Shown: positions 1 through 5,605 of the stretch, piece after piece
How positions within the stretch are numbered: the stretch's first letter is position 1
Layout of the letters: the number at the start of each line of letters is the position of its first letter
Source of the DNA: an uncultured bacterium
Lineage (GTDB): Bacteria > Cyanobacteriota > Vampirovibrionia > Gastranaerophilales > Gastranaerophilaceae
DNA: 5,605 bases
Reading direction: 5' to 3'
Assembly: GCA_948888345.1 (NCBI GenBank)
Contig: CAQTPN010000115.1
Span: 1 to 5,605 of the forward strand
Notes under the pieces: model-generated
What the model was told of the DNA's origin: nothing
Seen by the model: only the letters and a program-made list of their open reading frames with translations
Databases searched by the model: none
Position numbers and translations under genes: made by a program

Positions 1-1
1 A

Positions 2-928
2 TTTAACCGCCTTGTTACAAATTTCTGGCTTATAAAATGCCTTTTAGACAGAGGCTTTGATGTTTCAATTACGGTAAAAAACCTTTTATACCTTGAAGGA
101 AACACCCCTTTTGCAAAGGTATATAAAAGCATTTCAAAAGATAACAATATATTTAAAAGCAATTCAACCGAAACAGCCTGTCTGAATGAATTCAGCACAA
201 TATTTATGCGTCCCGACCCGCCCGTTGATATTGACTATATTAATGCAACCTATGTTTTGGATTATGTTAATAAAAATACCCTTATTTTAAATTCGCCAAA
301 AGCTTTAAGAGATTTTAACGAAAAATTATATATTAACAAATTCCCGAACCTTGCACCAAAAAATATTGTAAGCGCAAACAAAAATATTATTAAAGAATTC
401 TTATTTAATGAAGAAGAAATAATAATAAAGCCTTTGAACAGATGCTTTTCAAGCGGGGTATTTTATTTAAATAAAGATGATAAAAATATAAATGCAATAA
501 TTGATACGGCAACAAATAACGGCAGAACACAGGTAATGGTGCAAAAATTCTTAAAGGGAATTTTAAAAGGAGACAAAAGGCTGATTTTTATCGGAGGAGA
601 AATTTTCAACTATGCAGTCAGAAAAGTTGCCACCAATAACGATTTTAAATTTAATGAACATGTAAAAGAAAATTTAATCCGCGGCGATTTAACAAAAGAA
701 GAACAGTTAATTGAAAAAGAAATTTCAAAAACTCTTCTTGAAGACGGCGTTTATATTGCAGGATTGGATGTCATAGACGGTAAAGTGATAGAAATAAATA
801 TCACGAGCCCATGCTTTTTTATAAATGAAATTAATTCAATTTATAATATAAATTTTGAAAATATAATAACCGATAAAATTTTATCAGTTATGGAAAATTC
901 TAAAAAAGAGCTTGCTATAAGAATTTAA
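2..928 (+). CDS. gshB: GshB-family ATP-grasp protein (glutathione synthetase-like), 5' partial, altered active-site loops
   Basis: The frame is open from the left edge; 308 residues are visible, and by comparison with E. coli GshB (about 315 aa) only about 20 N-terminal residues are missing. Classical GshB ligates glycine to gamma-glutamylcysteine with ATP in the cytosol. The family is recognisable from MRPDPPVD and INATYVLD (visible residues ~69-84), SPKALRDFNEKL (~99-110), KGDKR (~189-193) and the C-terminal GLDVIDGK...EINITSP. The Mg-binding Asp, Glu and Asn of the last block are kept (codons at 767, 791 and 797). What is odd is the ATP glycine-rich loop: where E. coli has KPLDGMGGAS, this protein has KPLNRCFSSG (from 428), losing all three loop glycines. 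The second, substrate-side flexible loop (611-703) has the E. coli length, but nearly all its glycines are gone and key arginines are replaced by lysine or other residues. It may be a diverged ligase with another substrate, a low-activity enzyme or a decaying copy. The family call is firm; the glutathione-making activity is doubtful. The first ATG in the window (206) is internal to the conserved fold and is not the start. Confidence 0.85.
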   Translation, partial: FNRLVTNFWLIKCLLDRGFDVSITVKNLLYLEGNTPFAKVYKSISKDNNIFKSNSTETACLNEFSTIFMRPDPPVDIDYINATYVLDYVNKNTLILNSPKALRDFNEKLYINKFPNLAPKNIVSANKNIIKEFLFNEEEIIIKPLNRCFSSGVFYLNKDDKNINAIIDTATNNGRTQVMVQKFLKGILKGDKRLIFIGGEIFNYAVRKVATNNDFKFNEHVKENLIRGDLTKEEQLIEKEISKTLLEDGVYIAGLDVIDGKVIEINITSPCFFINEINSIYNINFENIITDKILSVMENSKKELAIRI

Positions 929-953
929 GACATATTGTTAACTTTTGTATAAT
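925..953 (+). promoter_or_regulatory. Putative sigma70-type promoter for the membrane-protein pair
   Basis: A perfect TATAAT lies at 948-953 in the 74-bp gap after the GshB-like gene. Seventeen bases upstream is TTAAGA (925-930), which matches the TTGACA consensus at 4 of 6 positions and overlaps the gshB stop codon. Transcription would start near 960, giving a leader of about 43 nt before the ATG at 1003. This is prediction from consensus only; in DNA this AT-rich a TATAAT can occur by chance. Confidence 0.45.
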
Positions 954-1002
954 TCTGTCGGGCAATAGCAAATTATTTTTTTACCTGTTTTAAGATAGTA
1001 TC

Positions 1003-2049
1003 ATGAAAGTCAACTTATCAAATTTTAATAAATTTGACGGATTTTCGTCCCGAAAAAGAGCAGCAGGCTCAGGTGCTTCGTGCAGATATAAAGAGCCTGT
1101 GCATTATAAAAAGAGTACAGGTGCGCCTGACAGATTAATGCAGGATAGCATACATTTAATAAATGAGGATAAAAGTAAGAATACAGATATGAAACGACCC
1201 GCTGAGAGTATAAGCTTCGGCGGGTCTGCTGCTTTAACGGATGATGATAAAAAGAAAGAAAAAAGCAGCAGACTGCCTCTTTTAATCGGAGCAGGTGTGG
1301 CTGCAATGGCATGTCTTGGAATTTATGCCGCCAAAAACTCTGATAAAATTACCGATAAACTTGCAAGAAGCAAAACTTTCCATCATATCTCGCAAAAATC
1401 GGATGAAAACGAAGCAACCATAAAAGCTTTAATTGCTCTTGGTTTAGCCGGCGTTTTAAAACCGATTTGCGTTCTTGCCATGCCGGGGGCGGAAGAAGAA
1501 GATAAACAGTTTACTGCAACAAAAAATGCTGTTTCCGCTGTTTTAGGATATGTATTATCCTGCATAGTATTCAACCCGCTTTCACGCGGAGTTAATGAAT
1601 TCTTAAATCATCCCGAAAAATATATTAAAGATGAAAACAGCAGGATTCTTAAAATATTTAAAGAAGAAAGCGAAGAAGCCGCAAAGGATAAAAACTACAA
1701 AAATCTTATCCTGACACCCGAAATGATTAAAACAGGCAAAGCAAAGGCGGCAAAAGAAAATCTTCCTTATTATTATACAAATTACAAAGCAGGTATGAAA
1801 ACCGTATACAAAAATGCTCCGGGGCTCATTGTTGCTCCGCTTAAAGCAGGGCTTACAATTGCATTAATGCCGTTCATTTTAAAATTTCTTTTCGGCGATT
1901 CAAAAGGCAGGAAAAAAGTTGAAAAACAGGAACAGCAGCCGCCCGTAACGGATATAATTAATAATTCCGTTCTGACACATAACTCAATGCAGGCAAGCAG
2001 TGTAGATAAAGTTTTTGATTCGTTTACGAAAGGAGGATTTCAAAAATGA
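1003..2049 (+). CDS. Hypothetical membrane protein with N-terminal SFGG motif (first of a paralogous pair)
   Basis: I do not recognise a named family in this 348-aa protein. Its N-terminal ~90 residues are hydrophilic and Lys/Ser-rich, with no signal peptide, and contain the motif ISFGG at 70-74. Hydrophobic, probably membrane-spanning segments follow at about 91-110 (LPLLIGAGVAAMACLGIYAA), 138-160, 173-196 and 272-297. Between the last two lies a charged, Lys/Glu-rich loop of about 75 residues that contains YYYTNY. The C-terminus after 298 is basic and then polar. Motifs K-N-S-D-K (111-115), E-E-D-K (165-168), N-A-V (175-177) and F-N-P-L (190-193) recur in the same order in the next gene. 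The ATG at 1003 is chosen because it lies just after the promoter-like site and keeps the whole N-terminus, but only a weak AAGATAG-like Shine-Dalgarno precedes it. In-frame ATGs at 1138 and 1189 have no better site. The stop overlaps the next start (ATGA), implying translational coupling and a joint role. Confidence 0.8.
   Translation: MKVNLSNFNKFDGFSSRKRAAGSGASCRYKEPVHYKKSTGAPDRLMQDSIHLINEDKSKNTDMKRPAESISFGGSAALTDDDKKKEKSSRLPLLIGAGVAAMACLGIYAAKNSDKITDKLARSKTFHHISQKSDENEATIKALIALGLAGVLKPICVLAMPGAEEEDKQFTATKNAVSAVLGYVLSCIVFNPLSRGVNEFLNHPEKYIKDENSRILKIFKEESEEAAKDKNYKNLILTPEMIKTGKAKAAKENLPYYYTNYKAGMKTVYKNAPGLIVAPLKAGLTIALMPFILKFLFGDSKGRKKVEKQEQQPPVTDIINNSVLTHNSMQASSVDKVFDSFTKGGFQK
2028..2036 (+). 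promoter_or_regulatory. Strong ribosome binding site inside the upstream gene
   Basis: GAAAGGAGG, nearly a full anti-16S match, ends nine bases before the ATG at 2046 while still inside the coding sequence of the preceding gene. It fixes the start of the second membrane protein. It also contrasts with the weak site of the first gene, suggesting that the second product is made in equal or greater amount. Confidence 0.85.
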
Positions 2050-2918
2050 ATATAAATCCTCTAATGAATAATCAAATTCAAAACAGATTTGACTTAAATT
2101 CAAATTTAAATTCTAATATCAAAAATAAACAAAATTTAAATTTCAAAGGTGCTGAAAAAGAAGCTACAAAATTAGATAAAACTATCGCAAAAGGCGTTGC
2201 ATGGCTTGCTCAGACAAAAGGCTCCGACAAACTTGTAAACGCTACAAGAAGATTTAAATCAGCCCCTGCAAGATGGTGCGATATTGAATCAGTTGCGGTT
2301 ACATTATTCTATATGTGGAATACCTGGAAATCAGATAAGATTGATGAAGACAGAAAAGTTCCTTCTATGATACAAAACGGCGCGGTTACAATAGCTTCAT
2401 CAGCAGCAGCAGCCCTTGTAGACAGTGCATTTGACCCGCTTATTGACAAAATCGCTCTTAAATACAGAGATATTTATAATAATGACAAAGACCTTGTAAA
2501 ACAAATCGGCGGAAAGAACCCGAAAGAGTTCTATGGTGCCATAAAGAAATTAAAATCAAATACGGTATTTACAGCCGTTGTAAGATTTATTATCCCTGTT
2601 TTAATGGTGCCTGTTGTAGGTAAAATTGTTTCAAAAATAAATGAAAAAAGAAACGAAGATAAAGAAGAAGAACAGAAAAACAATATACCGCAGTTAAATA
2701 TGCAGAATACAAACGCTCAGCCTGTTCAAAATAATAATCAAATCATCCAAACTCAAAATATTACAGTTAAAGATGACGATGACCATGATGACCATGACGA
2801 TGAAGACGATAAAATAAATACAAATAATTCGGCAAACACTTTTAACAGCAGTATGAATAACAATTTCAACAATAATATCAATACTGCCGATAATAAATTT
2901 AAATCTCTCTTTGCATAA
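2046..2918 (+). CDS. Hypothetical membrane protein with NFKG motif and Asn/Gln- and Asp/His-rich tail (second of a paralogous pair)
   Basis: This 290-aa protein has no family I can name. Residues 1-30 are Asn-rich and lead into LNFKG (31-35), the counterpart of ISFGG in the gene upstream. A helical region (36-75) carries KGSDKL. Hydrophobic segments occur at about 80-95 (weak, ending in MWNTW), 112-128 (Ala-rich) and 174-194 (FTAVVRFIIPVLMVPVVG). EDR (101-103), NGAV (111-114) and FDPL (129-132) match the motif order of the upstream protein, so I infer distant paralogy. After a charged stretch (197-211), residues ~212-285 are low complexity: Asn/Gln-rich, interrupted at 243-255 by 13 residues that are all Asp, Glu or His, then Asn-rich again, ending KFKSLFA. 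Such a tail is probably disordered and could bind divalent cations. The start is set by a strong AGGAGG nine bases upstream and by the ATGA overlap. Location is probably the inner membrane; function is unknown. Confidence 0.85.
   Translation: MNINPLMNNQIQNRFDLNSNLNSNIKNKQNLNFKGAEKEATKLDKTIAKGVAWLAQTKGSDKLVNATRRFKSAPARWCDIESVAVTLFYMWNTWKSDKIDEDRKVPSMIQNGAVTIASSAAAALVDSAFDPLIDKIALKYRDIYNNDKDLVKQIGGKNPKEFYGAIKKLKSNTVFTAVVRFIIPVLMVPVVGKIVSKINEKRNEDKEEEQKNNIPQLNMQNTNAQPVQNNNQIIQTQNITVKDDDDHDDHDDEDDKINTNNSANTFNSSMNNNFNNNINTADNKFKSLFA
2772..2810 (+). repeat. Asp/His low-complexity tract
   Basis: Thirteen consecutive GAY, CAY or GAA codons encode DDDDHDDHDDEDD (residues 243-255 of the second membrane protein). 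GAT and GAC alternate irregularly, so this is not a pure DNA microsatellite. That argues for some selection on the amino acids rather than simple recent slippage. It lies inside a longer Asn/Gln-rich tail. Confidence 0.8.
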
Positions 2919-2931
2919 TTTTTAAAAAACG

Positions 2932-2973
2932 TTAAATTTATGTTGCAAAACGCAATATTTGTTTAAATTTTCC
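2932..2973 (+). terminator. Possible weak AT-rich hairpin terminator
   Basis: In the gap before aroF, ATGTTGC (2940-2946) can pair with GCAATAT (2952-2958) around an AAAAC loop, with one G-T wobble. Flanking AAATTTA (2934-2940) and TAAATTT (2964-2970) are complementary and could extend or compete with that stem. A T-rich run follows. The stem is mostly A-T, so stability is low. The position, 14-52 bases after a stop and before an unrelated housekeeping gene, is what makes it worth listing. Confidence 0.3.
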
Positions 2974-3027
2974 TACCACTTTAAAGAGTTTTTATGTTTT
3001 AATAATTATAAATTAAAACTTTATATT

Positions 3028-3035
3028 GAGGAGAG
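3028..3035 (+). promoter_or_regulatory. Ribosome binding site of aroF
   Basis: GAGGAGAG ends six bases before the ATG at 3042. It supports that start over the in-frame ATG at 3054, whose use would also remove the conserved first strand (MIVVMEP, compare MIVVLKP in Thermotoga maritima DAHP synthase). Confidence 0.8.
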
Positions 3036-3041
3036 AACAAA

Positions 3042-4103
3042 ATGATTGTAGTAATGGAACCAAAAGCAACCGAAGCTCAAATTCAAAAAGTGTCTGATTA
3101 TCTTCAAAAGCACGGTTTTAAAATTAATTTAAACAGGGGCGAGGTTTTAACTGTTATTGCTGCAATTGGTGACAAAAGAATGATTTCAACAGCAACCGTT
3201 AATTCCTTTGACGGCGTACATGAAGTAAAACTTATTCAAGAACCTTATAAACTTTCAGGAAGAATGTCCCACCCTGAAGATACCGTTATTGAATTTGAAA
3301 ACGGGGTTAAAATCGGCGGGCTCGAAAAGCCTGTTTTAATGGTGGGTCCATGTTCTGTTGAAAAAGAATTTGAAGGACTTTTAGAAGTGGCAGTTGCCGC
3401 AAAAGAAATGGGCTGCGAATTTTTAAGAGGGGGCGCATTTAAGCCCAGAACCTCTCCTTATGATTTTCAGGGTCTGGAAGAAAAAGGGCTTGAATACCTT
3501 AAAGAAGCAAGTAAAAGAACAGGTCTGCTTGTTGTAACGGAAGTTATGGATACAATTGATATTCCGCTTTTAAATAAATACGCCGATGTACTGCAGGTAG
3601 GTGCCAGAAATATGCAGAATTTCAAATTATTAAAGGCTTTAGGGCACACTAAAAAACCTGTTATGCTAAAAAGAGGCCCGAGCGCAAATATCAGAGAATT
3701 TCTTCTTGCTGCAGAGCATATCATGTTTAACGGCAACCCGAATGTAATTCTTTGCGAAAGAGGGATAAGAACTTTTGACTCTGATTTCACAAGAAATACT
3801 CTTGACCTTGCTGCAGTGCCCGTTTTAAGGAAATACTCACATCTTCCCGTTGTTGTAGACCCATCCCACGGCACAGGAAAACGTTATTTAATTGAACCTA
3901 TGGGAAAAGCGGCTCTTGTTGCAGGAGCACATGGGCTTATGTACGAAGTGCACCACGACCCCGACCATGCAAGCTCAGATGGTGCTCAAAGCTTAAGTAT
4001 TCCTCAATTTAAAGAAATCACAAGGAATATCAATAAATTAATAGGCAGAATTGATTACGATAACAGAACACACCTTAACAAACAGGCAAAAGCTGCTAAA
4101 TAA
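3042..4103 (+). CDS. aroF: 3-deoxy-7-phosphoheptulonate (DAHP) synthase, type I-beta with N-terminal regulatory domain
   Basis: This cytosolic enzyme condenses phosphoenolpyruvate and erythrose 4-phosphate to DAHP, the first step of the shikimate pathway to Phe, Tyr and Trp. The 353-aa protein follows the Thermotoga maritima DAHP synthase closely along its length. Residues ~1-70 form the ferredoxin-like domain that in Thermotoga mediates feedback inhibition by Tyr/Phe, so similar control is likely here. The TIM-barrel then shows GPCSVE (102-107), [12 protein letters not shown] (129-140), GARNMQNF (187-194), LKRG (209-212), [10 protein letters not shown] (236-245) and DPSHGTG (273-279). The four metal ligands are all present by alignment: Cys104, His276, Glu302 and Asp313. 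No chorismate mutase domain is fused; the last ~15 residues are a polar, Lys/Ala-rich extension. A good Shine-Dalgarno sets the start, and glyQ follows after 20 bases, so the two are probably co-transcribed. Confidence 0.97.
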   Translation: MIVVMEPKATEAQIQKVSDYLQKHGFKINLNRGEVLTVIAAIGDKRMISTATVNSFDGVHEVKLIQEPYKLSGRMSHPEDTVIEFENGVKIGGLEKPVLMVGPCSVEKEFEGLLEVAVAAKEMGCEFLRGGAFKPRTSPYDFQGLEEKGLEYLKEASKRTGLLVVTEVMDTIDIPLLNKYADVLQVGARNMQNFKLLKALGHTKKPVMLKRGPSANIREFLLAAEHIMFNGNPNVILCERGIRTFDSDFTRNTLDLAAVPVLRKYSHLPVVVDPSHGTGKRYLIEPMGKAALVAGAHGLMYEVHHDPDHASSDGAQSLSIPQFKEITRNINKLIGRIDYDNRTHLNKQAKAAK

Positions 4104-4123
4104 CTAACAATAAAGGAAACAAA

Positions 4124-4999
4124 ATGGCTCTTATATTTCAGGAATTAATTTTAAATCTTTCAAAATACTGGTCAGATTACGGCTGCATTATTCAGCAGCC
4201 CTATGATATTGAAAAAGGCGCATCCACAATGAACCCTGCAACTTTTCTAAGGGCTCTTGGGCCTGAACCTTTTAATACGGCAATGGTTGAACCTTGCAGA
4301 AGGCCTACGGATGCAAGATACGGAGAAAACCCGAACAGATTGGGACATTATTTTCAATATCAGGTAATCTTAAAACCTTCCCCCGATGATGCTCAGGGCA
4401 TTTATTTAAAATCTCTTGAAGCCATGGGTATAGATTTATCAAAACATGATGTAAGATTTGTTGAAGATAACTGGGAATCACCTACGCTGGGTGCCGCAGG
4501 AGTAGGCTGGGAAGTATGGCTTGACGGGATGGAAATAACCCAGTTTACATATTTTCAGCAGGTAGGCGGATTAGAAGTTAAGCCCGTCGCGCTTGAAATT
4601 ACTTACGGCTTAGAACGCATTGCAATGTATCTTCAAAACGTTAATTCCGTTTACGATGTTATGTGGAATAATAATTTAAAATATGGGGATATCTACCTTC
4701 AAAATGAAATTGAACAATCAAAGTATAATTTTGAATATTCAACACCTGAAAGGCTTTTTACCCTGTTTGATTTAGCGGAATCGGAATGTTATTCATGTCT
4801 TGAAGCAAAGATTGTGCTTCCTGCCTATGACTGGGTTTTAAAATGTTCACATACCTTTAACCTGCTTGATGCAAGAGGGGTTATAAGCAAGGATGAGCGT
4901 ATAAATTACATAAACAGAGTAAGAAGAATGGCTGCAGCCGTTGCAAAATTATACGTAGAACAAAGAGAAGAAATGGGTTTCCCGCTTCTTAAAAAATAA
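4124..4999 (+). CDS. glyQ: Glycyl-tRNA synthetase, alpha subunit
   Basis: This is the catalytic-core subunit of the bacterial heterotetrameric (alpha2beta2) class II glycyl-tRNA synthetase, which activates glycine with ATP and, with the beta subunit, charges tRNA-Gly. The 291 residues match the family's usual ~290-305 and align end to end with E. coli GlyQ. Visible blocks are [10 protein letters not shown] (41-50), the motif 2 region [14 protein letters not shown] (59-72), [13 protein letters not shown] (112-124), [10 protein letters not shown] (128-137), [11 protein letters not shown] (139-149), motif 3 [12 protein letters not shown] (158-169), the [11 protein letters not shown] stretch (195-205) and FNLLDARG (245-252). 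AAGGAA lies five bases before the ATG, and the gap to aroF is only 20 bases. There is no room for a T-box leader directly upstream. The beta-subunit gene glyS does not follow; a permease gene does. Confidence 0.98.
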   Translation: MALIFQELILNLSKYWSDYGCIIQQPYDIEKGASTMNPATFLRALGPEPFNTAMVEPCRRPTDARYGENPNRLGHYFQYQVILKPSPDDAQGIYLKSLEAMGIDLSKHDVRFVEDNWESPTLGAAGVGWEVWLDGMEITQFTYFQQVGGLEVKPVALEITYGLERIAMYLQNVNSVYDVMWNNNLKYGDIYLQNEIEQSKYNFEYSTPERLFTLFDLAESECYSCLEAKIVLPAYDWVLKCSHTFNLLDARGVISKDERINYINRVRRMAAAVAKLYVEQREEMGFPLLKK

Positions 5000-5047
5000 A
5001 ACCTTAAAAAACGCCGGCTCATAATAATTAATAAAAAACTGCCGCAC

Positions 5048-5053
5048 AAGGGA
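5048..5053 (+). promoter_or_regulatory. Ribosome binding site of the amino-acid permease
   Basis: AAGGGA ends six bases before the ATG at 5060. It fixes a start giving a ~50-residue hydrophilic N-terminus before the first membrane helix. The internal ATGs at 5144 and 5171 lack such a site. Confidence 0.7.
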
Positions 5054-5059
5054 AAATTA

Positions 5060-5605
5060 ATGAGAGATGATTTAAATAAAATCGCCGAAGACTTGAAAAT
5101 CGACAATAAAGAATATAAAGGGCTTTTTAACCTTACAAAAAACATGTTTAAAACAAAAAACCCTGATACAATGATTGACCAATCCACTAAAGGCGGGCTT
5201 AAGAAAACTCTCGGTGCTTTCGATTTAATAATGCTTGGAATAGGCGTTATGATAGGTTCAGGCATTTTCACAGCCCTCGGAATTGCGGCCGTTGGTTCCA
5301 ACGGAAGCCTTGGTGCAGGCCCTGCGGTTATTGTTTCAATGATTTTAGCCTCATTTGCCTGCATATTTTCAGCTCTTTGTTATGCTGAATTTGCAACAAT
5401 GATACCCGTTGCGGGCTCTGCTTATATCTATACATACGCTACAATGGGCGAGTTTCTGGCATGGATTGTAGGCTGGTCTTTAATTATGGAATTTTTAATA
5501 GGCTATATTGCGGTATTATCTGCATGGTGCGGGTATTTAATGGAATTTATCAAAGGTTTTTCAAAATATCTGCCCGAATGGCTCTATAATCCGCCAATCT
5601 GGCTT
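5060..5605 (+). CDS. APC-superfamily amino-acid permease, 3' partial
   Basis: The frame stays open from the ATG at 5060 to the right edge (182 codons) with no stop; a full-length member would be about 450-500 aa, so well over half is missing. It is an inner-membrane secondary transporter for amino acids, most like the CAT/YfnA-type branch. After a hydrophilic N-terminus containing a Lys/Gly start (KGGLKKTLGAFDL, 44-56), TM1 carries the unwound-helix signature GIGVMIGSGIF (60-70), where the substrate backbone is bound in solved APC transporters. TM2 spans about 87-108 and is followed by the conserved YAEFATMIPVAGSAYIY (108-124). TM3 is about 129-152 (EFLAWIVGWSLIMEF), with a short loop and the aromatic-rich stretch EWLYNPPIWL at the edge. 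Substrate cannot be told from this part. It sits 60 bases after glyQ and may belong to the same transcript. Confidence 0.93.
   Translation, partial: MRDDLNKIAEDLKIDNKEYKGLFNLTKNMFKTKNPDTMIDQSTKGGLKKTLGAFDLIMLGIGVMIGSGIFTALGIAAVGSNGSLGAGPAVIVSMILASFACIFSALCYAEFATMIPVAGSAYIYTYATMGEFLAWIVGWSLIMEFLIGYIAVLSAWCGYLMEFIKGFSKYLPEWLYNPPIWL

Noticed and set aside
206..928. Treating the ATG at 206 as the true start of a 240-aa protein
   Set aside because: The same frame is open back to position 2, and the upstream residues match the GshB N-terminal domain; MRPDPP is an internal conserved motif.
1025..1574. Reading frames on the - strand opposite the first membrane protein (1025-1312 and 1383-1574)
   Set aside because: They are antisense shadows: no recognisable protein, no Shine-Dalgarno, and the + strand frame has coherent membrane segments and a coupled neighbour.
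2399..2411. Run of CAG/GCA triplets
   Set aside because: It encodes part of the Ala-rich hydrophobic helix of the second membrane protein and is too short to call a microsatellite of interest.
2999..3027. Promoter directly before aroF (TTAATA at 2999, TATATT at 3022)
   Set aside because: Transcription would start at about 3034, inside the Shine-Dalgarno sequence. TATAAA at 3007 has no acceptable -35 partner. The gap is so AT-rich that such matches are expected by chance.
3467..3874. A 135-codon open frame on the - strand inside aroF
   Set aside because: The + strand encodes an unmistakable DAHP synthase across this whole stretch; the antisense translation has no family features.
5006..5044. 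Near-direct repeat AAAAAACGCCG / AAAAAACTGCCG between glyQ and the permease
   Set aside because: Two short A-run-based copies are not enough to argue for an operator; no dyad or third copy is seen.
4906..5364. A 152-codon open frame on the - strand across the glyQ end and permease start
   Set aside because: It overlaps two well-recognised + strand genes. Its apparent hydrophobicity is the mirror of the permease helices.

Overview
The window is AT-rich, bacterial and tightly packed, with every gene on the + strand. It resembles the gut cyanobacterial sister lineage Melainabacteria/Vampirovibrionia (order Gastranaerophilales). Three things suggest this: the low GC content, a GshB-type ATP-grasp gene in an otherwise anaerobe-like setting, and two hypothetical proteins with a short [S/N]F[K/G]G motif near the N-terminus, which I recall as common in that group. 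This taxonomic call is an inference from style and has not been tested.

Layout: (1) 2-928 is a glutathione-synthetase (GshB) family ATP-grasp gene whose first ~20 codons lie outside the window. Its metal ligands are intact, but both glycine-rich active-site loops are badly altered. (2) 1003-2049 and 2046-2918 are two hypothetical membrane proteins joined by an ATGA overlap and preceded by a plausible promoter. I cannot assign them a family, but they share a series of motifs in the same order and look like diverged paralogues. (3) After a 123-bp AT-rich gap holding a possible weak hairpin terminator comes a housekeeping cluster: 3042-4103 is DAHP synthase (AroF/type I-beta, with an N-terminal ferredoxin-like regulatory domain), 4124-4999 is the glycyl-tRNA synthetase alpha subunit (glyQ), and 5060 to the right edge is the N-terminal part of an APC-superfamily amino-acid permease.

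Working together: the right half is an amino-acid supply and use group (first step of aromatic amino-acid synthesis, glycine charging, amino-acid uptake), probably co-transcribed from upstream of aroF. The glycyl-tRNA synthetase beta subunit (glyS) is not next to glyQ, so it must be encoded elsewhere. The left half is the less understood part: the membrane-protein pair, with a low-complexity Asn/Gln and Asp/His tail on the second member, and the GshB-like protein with an altered active site are the best candidates for new biology. I saw no tRNA, rRNA, CRISPR array, insertion sequence or phage signature.
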